A stretch of DNA of 33,632 nucleotides, from contig CAYSFO010000009.1 of the NCBI GenBank assembly GCA_964430695.1, positions 1-33,632 on the forward strand, read 5' to 3'. Of this stretch, positions 6,715 through 13,093 are shown piece by piece. The notes under the pieces were generated by a model. It saw only the letters and a list, made by a program, of their open reading frames with translations. It did no database searches and was not told the DNA's origin. Position numbers and translations under genes: made by a program. Each line of letters begins with the position of its first letter. Positions within the stretch are counted from its first letter, which is position 1. This DNA is from MGBC108787 sp964430695 (GTDB taxonomy: Bacteria > Bacillota_I > Bacilli_A > RF39 > UBA660).

Positions 6715-8415
6715 TTGAACAGGAAAAGATTATTTCTAATTGGTTTAGTTGTATTTATCCTAGCAACTGCTTTGAGTGTTAAGCTGTTATTTGCAAGTGA
6801 TGAAATACTTGTTAATTTTGAAATTTTAAATGTTTCAAATAACTATTCTAACTATGTGGTTGAATTTTCGGGTGTCAAAGCTGCTGATCATTATGTTATT
6901 CAAGTACATGATGGAAAAAATCGAAAAGTATTTGAAAAAACGACTAATGATCTTACTAATACCTTAAGTTTAACTAATTTAATCAATAATGAAGAATATT
7001 CAATTATGGTTTTTGCTTATGATAAATTAGGTGATTATCGTCCCTGTGAGAAAGAATTTAAATTTATTTGGGATGAACCAACATTTGACTCAGAATTAAA
7101 ACTTATGTTAAATGATGAAGATTATAATTTACTTATAAATGGTAATTTAGAACAAAAAGATTATTATTTAAATATTAAAGATGGCGATAATTTAATTGTT
7201 AATGAAGTAATTAAAGAAAATAGTTATACAATAAATAAGGATTATTATATTGGTCAAGAAAAAGAGTTAGTTGTAACTTTAGTTAATAATAATACTGTCG
7301 TAGATGAAATACATTTATTTAATAACATGAATCCAATTAGTGATTTAGTTATATCGGTACCTAATAATGAAGAAATAATACCATTTAATGATATAACCCT
7401 TTCTTATACCGGGGGAGATAATGCCGAAAATTATGAGATAAAGATTTATAAAGATAAAAAATGTATTAAGACTAGTAATACTTCAAGAAAGAATGTTATT
7501 TTATCAAAAAATTTATTTGAAGTAGCTAATTCTTATCGCGTTGATGTTATCGCTAAGTATGGAGATTATACAAAGAATGCAAGTGTTAGCTTTACGATGA
7601 GTGATCAAATTCAATTATCACCCGTTTATATATCTAGTAATTGGAAATATGTCAAAAAAGGAACAAAGTTAGAATTAATGTCTAATGAAAGTGAAGCCAA
7701 AATTTATTATACTTTAGATGGTAAAAACCCTGAAAGTTATGGTCGTCTTTATACTGAGCCAATTGAAATTAATGAAAATGTTACCTTAAAAACAGTTGCC
7801 GTAGAAGAGGGAAAGATTAACAGTGTTATTTCAACTTATGACATTAATGTAGGAACAAAAGAAAATTTGAAAGTTTATTTAAGCCCATCAAATCAACATG
7901 GAAATTTAGGTGTTTCTAGTGTGGGATTTACTAATGAGATGGATGAGATGAATGATGTAACTAATTATATTGAAGAAAGACTTAAAAGTTATGGAGTAAA
8001 GGTTTATCGCAATAGTCCTGCTGGAAACATAAATCAGTGGAATAAAGATTCTAATTATTATGGTGTAGATTTTAAGATAGCAATTCATTCTAATGCTTCT
8101 AATAATCATGATACCTATGGAATAGAAACTTGGGTAGATACAGAAAATTCATCTACTTTAAGTATTGCTAACGCAATTCAAAATGGTTTGATGAGTATTT
8201 ATCCATACGCTGATTTAGAAAATGCTGATCGCGGAGTTAAGTATGCTAATGGTGCTTTAGGAGAAGCAAATGATAACTATATACCTTTTGGTATTCTAGT
8301 CGAGATTGCACATCACGACTATAAAGATGATGCCGCATGGATTATGGAAAATAAAAAATTAATTGGTTATAATATAGCTGATTCTATTTTAAAATATTAT
8401 CAAATAATTGACTAA
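6715..8415 (+). CDS. Secreted N-acetylmuramoyl-L-alanine amidase with beta-sandwich repeats
   Basis: This is a wall hydrolase expected to cut the amide between MurNAc and the stem peptide outside the membrane. From TTG 6715 it has 566 aa. It begins with a signal or membrane anchor (LFLIGLVVFILATALSV), then two or three fibronectin-like modules (about 30-295). A chitobiase-C-like domain follows (about 303-382: IYYTLDGKNPES, YTEPIEI). A C-terminal Amidase_3 domain (about 386-566) shows LSPSNQHGN, an acidic EMDEMND, IAIHSNAS and ILVEIAHHDY, which supply the usual His/Glu zinc ligands and catalytic Glu. The first motif is SNQHGN rather than the usual PGHGG. TTG 6715 has GGAG at 6702-6705 at good spacing. 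ATG 6700 has no ribosome binding site. Confidence 0.85.
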   Translation: MNRKRLFLIGLVVFILATALSVKLLFASDEILVNFEILNVSNNYSNYVVEFSGVKAADHYVIQVHDGKNRKVFEKTTNDLTNTLSLTNLINNEEYSIMVFAYDKLGDYRPCEKEFKFIWDEPTFDSELKLMLNDEDYNLLINGNLEQKDYYLNIKDGDNLIVNEVIKENSYTINKDYYIGQEKELVVTLVNNNTVVDEIHLFNNMNPISDLVISVPNNEEIIPFNDITLSYTGGDNAENYEIKIYKDKKCIKTSNTSRKNVILSKNLFEVANSYRVDVIAKYGDYTKNASVSFTMSDQIQLSPVYISSNWKYVKKGTKLELMSNESEAKIYYTLDGKNPESYGRLYTEPIEINENVTLKTVAVEEGKINSVISTYDINVGTKENLKVYLSPSNQHGNLGVSSVGFTNEMDEMNDVTNYIEERLKSYGVKVYRNSPAGNINQWNKDSNYYGVDFKIAIHSNASNNHDTYGIETWVDTENSSTLSIANAIQNGLMSIYPYADLENADRGVKYANGALGEANDNYIPFGILVEIAHHDYKDDAAWIMENKKLIGYNIADSILKYYQIID

Positions 8416-8446
8416 AAAGTCGAATCTATTTTCATCCATATAAATA

Positions 8447-8452
8447 TATAAT
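8447..8452 (+). promoter_or_regulatory. -10 box of the 27-aa ORF
   Basis: TATAAT lies 22 nt before ATG 8474, with GGGTGAT as ribosome binding site between them. The -35 is not clear. Confidence 0.4.
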
Positions 8453-8473
8453 ATATTAGTACTGGGTGATATT

Positions 8474-8557
8474 ATGGAAGAAATGAATAAGAAGTTCGAT
8501 AGTATTATTGAGAAAATTGATGAAGTAATTAGTAAATTAGATAGAGCTTTTAAATAA
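8474..8557 (+). CDS. 27-aa amphipathic small protein
   Basis: This short ORF encodes MEEMNKKFDSIIEKIDEV followed by ISKLDRAFK. It has its own ribosome binding site (GGGTGAT, 8464-8470), an upstream TATAAT and a terminator that overlaps its last codons, so it looks like a complete monocistronic unit. The peptide is predicted to be one amphipathic helix with I/L/F every third or fourth residue, as in a coiled coil or a surface-binding peptide. No homologue is known to me. Its position just before gpsB is compatible with a division-related adaptor, but that is speculation. Confidence 0.55.
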   Translation: MEEMNKKFDSIIEKIDEVISKLDRAFK

Positions 8558-8568
8558 GCTCTTTTTTT
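8543..8568 (+). terminator. Intrinsic terminator of the 27-aa ORF
   Basis: AGAGCTT (8543-8549) pairs with AAGCTCT (8556-8562), and T6 follows. It overlaps the end of the small ORF. Confidence 0.8.
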
Positions 8569-8638
8569 AATGGGTTAAATTATGAAATAAGTTCACAAAA
8601 AAGAAAATAATTTAAATGTTAACAAAAAGGTAAGGCGA

Positions 8639-8659
8639 GCGTAATAAGGGCGTAAGTAA
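8639..8659 (+). promoter_or_regulatory. Direct repeat just upstream of the gpsB promoter
   Basis: GCGTAATAAG (8639-8648) and GCGTAAGTAA (8650-8659) are spaced 11 bp start to start, one helical turn, and end immediately before the -35 box. The stretch is GC-rich for this genome. It may be a regulator-binding site. Confidence 0.35.
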
Positions 8660-8688
8660 TTGACTTTTATATAAAAATACTCTAAAAT
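8660..8688 (+). promoter_or_regulatory. Promoter of gpsB (-35/-10)
   Basis: TTGACT (8660-8665), a 17-bp spacer and TAAAAT (8683-8688) form a vegetative promoter. Transcription would start near 8695, which rules out ATG 8690 as the gpsB start. RNase P RNA downstream is probably read from the same promoter. Confidence 0.75.
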
Positions 8689-8713
8689 TATGTGTATAAG
8701 AAGGGTGAAGCGT

Positions 8714-9055
8714 ATGTATAATGAAAAATTATTTTTAACACCACAAGAAATATTAGATAAAGAGTTTAAAGTCGATGCTAAAGGATATCGTCCTCAAGAA
8801 GTAGATAAATTTCTTGATATGGTTATAAGGGATTATACAGAGTTTGCAAGTATTATTAAAAAGTTACAAAATGAGAACAAACTTTTAAGTGAAGATAATG
8901 CTAAGTTAAAAGCTGAATATCGTAAACTTAAAAGTATTATTGATTCGGCTAATGAATCATCTTCTAGTGGAACTGGTAGAAGTAGCTATAATAATATTGA
9001 TCTTCTTAAAAGAATATCGAATTTAGAAAAAATAGTTTATGGAAAAGAAGAATAA
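8714..9055 (+). CDS. gpsB: Cell-division protein GpsB (DivIVA family)
   Basis: This 113-aa adaptor belongs to the DivIVA/GpsB family and coordinates penicillin-binding proteins and division-site peptidoglycan synthesis at the inner membrane face. The N-terminal membrane-binding and PBP-docking domain is typical (LTPQEILDKEFK, KGYRPQEVDKFLDMVI). A coiled coil follows (about 38-75), then a Ser/Gly-rich linker, then a short C-terminal helix (LLKRISNLEKIVYG) that matches the GpsB trimerisation segment. Start ATG 8714 has AAGGGTGA in front. ATG 8690 lies upstream of the mapped promoter start. The gpsB-rnpB order is conserved in Bacilli. Confidence 0.93.
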   Translation: MYNEKLFLTPQEILDKEFKVDAKGYRPQEVDKFLDMVIRDYTEFASIIKKLQNENKLLSEDNAKLKAEYRKLKSIIDSANESSSSGTGRSSYNNIDLLKRISNLEKIVYGKEE

Positions 9056-9397
9056 ATATCTTAGATAAACGCTGCATAGTATTATGTTGAGGAAAGTCCA
9101 TGCTCGCACAGTCTGTGATTGACTGTAGTGTTTGTGCTAGAGGAATAAATAACTCTAGGTAAGTTTTACTTAACGGCTCCGAAATAACCTTAAATGGTTA
9201 AATTAGGTATAAAAGTGCCAAAGAGACGAGTTCATTTGGAAACGAATGAGGTGGAACGTGGTAAACCCCGCAAGCGAGAAATCCAAATTTGGTAGGAGAG
9301 TCTTTGGGAACGAAGGATAAGGGACCAAAGGACACGTGAGTGTAGATAAATGTTTATCGCCCTTTTAGGGTACAGAACATGGCTTATTAGATATTTT
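9055..9397 (+). ncRNA. rnpB: RNase P RNA
   Basis: This is the catalytic RNA of RNase P, which matures the 5' ends of tRNAs. Conserved blocks are easy to recognise: GAGGAAAGTCCATGCTCGCA near the 5' end (part of P4), AGTGCCA, GGTAAACCCC, GCGAGAAATCCAAATTTGGT, GATAAATGTTTATCGCC and ACAGAACATGGCTTA (3' P4 strand). The terminal P1 helix is AATATCT (9055-9061) with AGATATT (9389-9395). The gene thus begins inside the gpsB stop codon and ends in a T run. At about 342 nt it is compact. No separate promoter is evident, so processing from a gpsB transcript is likely. Confidence 0.97.
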
Positions 9398-9408
9398 TTC
9401 TTTTTTTT
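9389..9408 (+). terminator. T-rich end of rnpB
   Basis: The 3' P1 strand runs directly into a T-rich tract interrupted by one C. The P1 helix with this tract probably acts as the terminator. The downstream gene has no obvious promoter of its own, so read-through is possible. Confidence 0.5.
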
Positions 9409-9430
9409 AATATTAAAAGGAGTGGTACTT

Positions 9431-9913
9431 TTGGTAGAAACCGGGGAAACCTTAAAGAGTACTAGAGAAGCTTCAGGGGTCTCTTTAGACGAAGCTAGTA
9501 AGGATTTAAATATTCCAGTAATTGTCTTAGAACAAATTGAAGATGGATCAATTGGTTCGTTTGAAGATATATATGAATTGAAACAAAATATGATCGATTA
9601 TGCTAAGTATTTAGGAATAAATACCGAAACAGTTATTAATAAATTTAATGAGTATATGTTTGATTATACTTCTAAGATACCAATGGACGAAATTGAAAAA
9701 GCTGTAAGAGAAAAAAATAAAGAACAAGAAGATGAAGATCGTATCTTTTCACCGTATACTCGTAGTTATCCAAAAGAGAAGACTCTACCATATATCATAA
9801 CAGGGGCGGTAGTGGTTTTACTTATCATAATTGCTGTTATATGGAGTGTTAAACAAATAACTATTAATAACAATAGTTCTGATGTAATTGGATACTATGA
9901 AATTGGAGGATAA
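9431..9913 (+). CDS. rodZ: RodZ-like HTH membrane protein
   Basis: This 160-aa protein has the RodZ layout: a cytoplasmic helix-turn-helix (about 5-70: GETLKSTREASGVSLDEAS, IPVIVLEQIEDG), a charged linker, one transmembrane segment (about 117-139: YIITGAVVVLLIIIAVIW) and a very short outer tail. RodZ links MreB to the elongation machinery in rod-shaped bacteria. The large extracellular domain of Proteobacterial RodZ is absent, as in YmfM-type proteins. Start TTG 9431 is chosen because AAAAGGAG (9415-9422) gives normal spacing. The longer frame from 9350 runs through RNase P RNA and must be wrong. The gene sits 3 nt before pgsA, the conserved Bacilli order. Confidence 0.85.
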   Translation: MVETGETLKSTREASGVSLDEASKDLNIPVIVLEQIEDGSIGSFEDIYELKQNMIDYAKYLGINTETVINKFNEYMFDYTSKIPMDEIEKAVREKNKEQEDEDRIFSPYTRSYPKEKTLPYIITGAVVVLLIIIAVIWSVKQITINNNSSDVIGYYEIGG

Positions 9914-9916
9914 TTT

Positions 9917-10510
9917 ATGAATTTACCAAATAAAATTACAATGATAAGAATAGTACTATCAATAATGTTGTTAGTGTTATTGATGTTTCCATTTGAATTA
10001 TGTGGATTTAATTGGCCAGTTTATCAAGTATTTGGAAGTATAACTGTTAGTTTACAATATTTACTTGGTGGCGTTGTATTTTTAGTAGCATCAATTACCG
10101 ACTTTTTAGATGGTAATATTGCTCGTAAGAGAAATATTGTTACTGATTTTGGCAAGGTTATGGATGCGATTGCTGATAAAATATTAGTTAATGGGGTTCT
10201 TGTAGTCCTTGCATGTAATGGACTAATTAATGCAGTTATTCCCGTAATAATTATTACGAGAGATATCTTTGTTGATTCAATTAAAATGGTAGCGGGAAGT
10301 AAAGGCAAAGCTGTTGGTGCTAGTATATTAGGTAAATTAAAGACAATATGTATGATGAGTGGTCTAACATTAGTATTTTTCTATAATATTCCATTTGAAT
10401 TAGTTAATATTAATATTGCTGAAGGGCTTTTATATCTAGCGACAATATTGTCAATTATATCTGGCGTTCAATATTATTTAGTTAATAAAGAATTCTTTAA
10501 AGAAAAATAA
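9917..10510 (+). CDS. pgsA: CDP-diacylglycerol-glycerol-3-phosphate phosphatidyltransferase
   Basis: This membrane enzyme makes phosphatidylglycerol phosphate from CDP-diacylglycerol and glycerol 3-phosphate, the committed step to phosphatidylglycerol. The CDP-alcohol phosphotransferase motif is complete: DGNIAR, then FGKVMDAIADK (D-G-x2-A-R...G-x3-D-x3-D, residues about 63-88), with several hydrophobic helices. At 197 aa it matches PgsA. It starts 3 nt after rodZ with GGAGGA in front and ends at a strong terminator. PgsA and phosphatidylserine synthases share the motif. Gene context and length favour PgsA. Confidence 0.93.
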   Translation: MNLPNKITMIRIVLSIMLLVLLMFPFELCGFNWPVYQVFGSITVSLQYLLGGVVFLVASITDFLDGNIARKRNIVTDFGKVMDAIADKILVNGVLVVLACNGLINAVIPVIIITRDIFVDSIKMVAGSKGKAVGASILGKLKTICMMSGLTLVFFYNIPFELVNINIAEGLLYLATILSIISGVQYYLVNKEFFKEK

Positions 10511-10533
10511 TCGATGAAAATCGATTTTTTTTT
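10509..10533 (+). terminator. Intrinsic terminator of the rodZ-pgsA unit
   Basis: AATCGAT (10509-10515), a GAAA loop and ATCGATT (10520-10526), followed by nine T. Confidence 0.85.
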
Positions 10534-10610
10534 ATGGAATAAAAAAGTAAAACATAATTTTAATGTGTATATGTATAGTAGAAGGATATTTCTTAGAAAG
10601 GAGCCAAAAG

Positions 10611-10823
10611 ATGAATAGCAATATTCTTGAAGATATATATGAATTAGGAATTGATAAAACAATTGTTGATGTTTTAGAAAAATTTCATTGTGAGCAAGTT
10701 ATTAGATTATTTTCTAAAAATGATGAGTGTTCCTTATTTGCTGATACAACTAATGGATTGTTTAGATTGAAGATTTCAAGGCTTCATAATGGTAAATTTA
10801 ACTTATTAGTAGTACCCGAATAA
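10611..10823 (+). CDS. 70-aa protein of unknown function
   Basis: The product begins MNSNILEDIYELGIDKTIVD and ends LHNGKFNLLVVPE. It is soluble, with a helical start and a probable beta-rich end, two cysteines and no signal. AAAGGAG (10599-10605) supports ATG 10611. The longer frame from 10563 has no ribosome binding site. It stands where most Bacilli have cinA between pgsA and recA. I do not recognise a family. Confidence 0.7.
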   Translation: MNSNILEDIYELGIDKTIVDVLEKFHCEQVIRLFSKNDECSLFADTTNGLFRLKISRLHNGKFNLLVVPE

Positions 10824-10828
10824 TAAAG

Positions 10829-10842
10829 TGTACATTTGTTCG
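10829..10842 (+). promoter_or_regulatory. Candidate LexA/SOS box upstream of recA
   Basis: TGTACATTTGTTCG matches the Gram-positive LexA consensus CGAAC-N4-GTTCG at eight of ten fixed positions, with the right half perfect. It ends 9 nt before the recA -35 box, where LexA would block polymerase. No lexA gene is in the window. Confidence 0.55.
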
Positions 10843-10851
10843 AAAAAAATA

Positions 10852-10880
10852 TTGACAAAAGTTTAATTATCTATTAAAAT
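10852..10880 (+). promoter_or_regulatory. Promoter of recA (-35/-10)
   Basis: TTGACA (10852-10857), a 17-bp spacer and TAAAAT (10875-10880), 30 nt before ATG 10911. A ribosome binding site TAGGAGAG follows. Confidence 0.8.
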
Positions 10881-10910
10881 TAAAATATAAAGAAATATAG
10901 GAGAGACAAG

Positions 10911-11921
10911 ATGAAAAAAATAGAAACAAGTAATGATGATAAAGATAAAGCATTAGAACAAGTAATGGCTGAAATTGAAAAGCAATTTGGTAAGGGTGCG
11001 ATCATGAAACTTGGTAGTGAAGAACATATGGAAATTGAGACAACACCATCAGGTTCATTATCCTTAGATATTGCATTAGGTGTTGGAGGTTTTCCAAAAG
11101 GAAGAATAATTGAGGTTTATGGTCCCGAGTCATCAGGTAAAACAACAATTGCTTTACAAGCTGTGGCAGAAGTGCAAAAGAAGGGTGGAAGAGCAGCATT
11201 TATTGATGCTGAACATGCTCTAGATCCTGTTTATGCTAAAAATTTAGGAGTTAATATTGAAGAATTGTTATTATCTCAACCAGATACCGGAGAACAAGCC
11301 TTAGAAATATGTGAAGCATTAGTTAGAAGTAATGCGGTTTCAATTGTAGTAATTGATTCCGTTGCAGCTTTAGTTCCTCAAGCGGAAATTGAAGGCGAAA
11401 TGGGAGATTCCCATGTTGGATTGCAAGCACGACTTATGAGTCAAGCTTTAAGAAAACTTGGTGGTATTATCAATAAAACTAATACAACTGCCATTTTTAT
11501 TAATCAACTTCGTGAAAAAGTTGGGGTTATGTTTGGTAATCCCGAAACTACACCAGGTGGTAGAGCATTAAAATTCTATGCTTCAGTTAGACTTGATGTT
11601 AGACGTGGTGAACAAATAAAAGTTGGAGATTCTGTTATTGGAAATAGAACAACTATTAAAGTTGTTAAGAATAAAGTAGCTCCACCATTTAAAGTAGCTG
11701 CCGTAGATATCATGTATGGTGAAGGAGTTTCAAGAGAAGGCGAATTAATTGATATTGCTGCCGAACTTGAGATTATTGATAAAAGTGGTGCTTGGTATTC
11801 GTACAATGGGGAAAAAATTGGCCAAGGAAAGGAAAATACCAAAATATTCTTAAAAAATAATCCAGAAATTGCCGATGAGATTGAAGGATTAATTAGAGAA
11901 CATTATGACTTTAAAGATTAA
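10911..11921 (+). CDS. recA: Recombinase RecA
   Basis: RecA is the ATP-dependent strand-exchange protein for homologous recombination and the co-protease that triggers LexA cleavage. It has 336 aa. Visible are the Walker A motif GPESSGKTT (71-79), the Walker B-like IVVIDSVAAL, loop L1 around EGEMGDSHVG, loop L2 (FINQLREKVGVMFGNPETTP) and the C-terminal domain. Length and every core motif are normal. The promoter carries a plausible LexA box, and a near-perfect palindromic terminator follows the gene. Confidence 0.99.
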   Translation: MKKIETSNDDKDKALEQVMAEIEKQFGKGAIMKLGSEEHMEIETTPSGSLSLDIALGVGGFPKGRIIEVYGPESSGKTTIALQAVAEVQKKGGRAAFIDAEHALDPVYAKNLGVNIEELLLSQPDTGEQALEICEALVRSNAVSIVVIDSVAALVPQAEIEGEMGDSHVGLQARLMSQALRKLGGIINKTNTTAIFINQLREKVGVMFGNPETTPGGRALKFYASVRLDVRRGEQIKVGDSVIGNRTTIKVVKNKVAPPFKVAAVDIMYGEGVSREGELIDIAAELEIIDKSGAWYSYNGEKIGQGKENTKIFLKNNPEIADEIEGLIREHYDFKD

Positions 11922-11940
11922 TTTGTAAATTAATCTTTTT
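11913..11940 (+). terminator. Palindromic intrinsic terminator after recA
   Basis: AAAGATTAATTT (11913-11924) and AAATTAATCTTT (11927-11938) form a near-perfect palindrome ending in a T run. It overlaps the stop codon and could work in both directions. Confidence 0.85.
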
Positions 11941-11966
11941 TATTACTTTAATAGATAATAACTTTA

Positions 11967-11975
11967 TGCTATAAT
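11967..11975 (+). promoter_or_regulatory. Extended -10 promoter
   Basis: TGcTATAAT lies 26 nt before ATG 12002. Ribosome binding site AGAAGGAGA (11987-11995) follows. Confidence 0.6.
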
Positions 11976-12001
11976 ACTATTCGATTAGAAGGAGATAGCT
12001 T

Positions 12002-12964
12002 ATGTTTAAAGTTAATAAGTATAAAAAGTCAATATTGTCGTACGGAGATATAGTTTCTAAATATTATTATGATGCTTCTTTTATTAATGGGGAAATGAAT
12101 AAGCTTTACTTTGATATGAAAGATATGGCTCTTTTATTCTCTAAAAAGGGAATAATTAAAGATCAATTCGCTGTATTAATAAAAGCACTTGAGAATGTTG
12201 AAAAGAATTTACCAAATCATTTTATTCTAGAAAACAAGCCTAAATATGATTTTGATTATAATGTAAGTAAAAATGAAATTATTGATAAAAGTGAAGATGA
12301 GATAATTGATTATATAGTACATAGAGTTAGAGGCTTTCTAATTGCATACTATAGTACAAATGGTGATCTAAAAAATGTAAATTTAGGAAATATTGATTTG
12401 CTTGGACAATGTAATAATGCTAGCATAAATATTAATTTTGTCTGTCAATCCATTAAAATTCCTTGTAAAATTTATACAATATCGCCAGCATTTTATAGTG
12501 AATTTAATGTGTATGGAAAGGGCGGAAATCATCAATTTTGTTTGGTTACAATTGGTAATAAAGAATATATAGTTGATCTTACTTACAGCCAATTCTTTAC
12601 AATGCGTGAGAATAATCTAAATCGAATTGGAATTCCACTACTTGGAGGATGTAATGTCGGAGTTTATATGACTTTTGATGAAAAATGCAAAGCATTTGCT
12701 GAAAGATTAATGCGTGATGGGTGGGTAGAAGCAACAGATGAAAATAAGAAATTATATCTTGATGCTTTTGCGATATCTTATCGAAATGGTTTATATTATG
12801 AAAATAAAGGAGAAGTATCCTATACAGCAGATTATACAGCAGAAGACTATATGAACTTTTTGGAAGAAAAAGATAGTCAAGTTAATCATGAATCTTTAGA
12901 AGAATTAGGTAGACAAAAGCGTTTGCTTAAAGATAAAAATATTAATTTTGATATAAAAAATTAA
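12002..12964 (+). CDS. Transglutaminase/papain-like protein with a Cys-His-Asp triad
   Basis: The product has 320 aa with no signal peptide, so it is probably cytosolic. I see an ordered triad typical of the transglutaminase-like cysteine hydrolase superfamily: Cys137 in LLGQCNNASININF at the start of a helix, His177 in GGNHQFCLVTI and Asp192 in EYIVDLTYSQF on following strands. The spacing fits that fold. The N-terminal 110 residues and the C-terminal 90 residues are helical extensions I cannot assign. The gene is monocistronic, with its own promoter and terminator, between recA and rny. Substrate is unknown: peptidase, amidase or transferase activity are all possible. Confidence 0.75.
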   Translation: MFKVNKYKKSILSYGDIVSKYYYDASFINGEMNKLYFDMKDMALLFSKKGIIKDQFAVLIKALENVEKNLPNHFILENKPKYDFDYNVSKNEIIDKSEDEIIDYIVHRVRGFLIAYYSTNGDLKNVNLGNIDLLGQCNNASININFVCQSIKIPCKIYTISPAFYSEFNVYGKGGNHQFCLVTIGNKEYIVDLTYSQFFTMRENNLNRIGIPLLGGCNVGVYMTFDEKCKAFAERLMRDGWVEATDENKKLYLDAFAISYRNGLYYENKGEVSYTADYTAEDYMNFLEEKDSQVNHESLEELGRQKRLLKDKNINFDIKN

Positions 12965-12971
12965 GGAAATG

Positions 12972-13000
12972 AGTGGTTTTTAACTAAAAATCACTTTTTT
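12972..13000 (+). terminator. Intrinsic terminator
   Basis: AGTGGTTTTT (12972-12981) pairs with AAAAATCACT (12986-12995) with one G-T pair, followed by a T run. Confidence 0.8.
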
Positions 13001-13024
13001 CTTGTAAAAAGCACGGGAATAAAC

Positions 13025-13064
13025 TATAATTTAAGTGTAGATATATAACTTCTTGTGTGAAGTT
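13025..13064 (+). promoter_or_regulatory. -10 box and leader hairpin of rny
   Basis: TATAAT (13025-13030) would start transcription near 13037. The leader then holds a hairpin, AACTTC (13047-13052) with GAAGTT (13059-13064), just upstream of the ribosome binding site TAGGAGAG. It could stabilise the mRNA or be a cleavage signal. No function is proven. Confidence 0.4.
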
Positions 13065-13093
13065 TTCTATAAATTTAGATTAGGAGAGATGAT

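Noticed and set aside
8690..8713. Longer gpsB start
   Set aside because: It lies upstream of the transcription start predicted from the TTGACT/TAAAAT promoter. ATG 8714 has the ribosome binding site.
9350..9430. N-terminal extension of the RodZ-like protein
   Set aside because: It overlaps the 3' part of RNase P RNA and its T run. A ribosome binding site points to TTG 9431.
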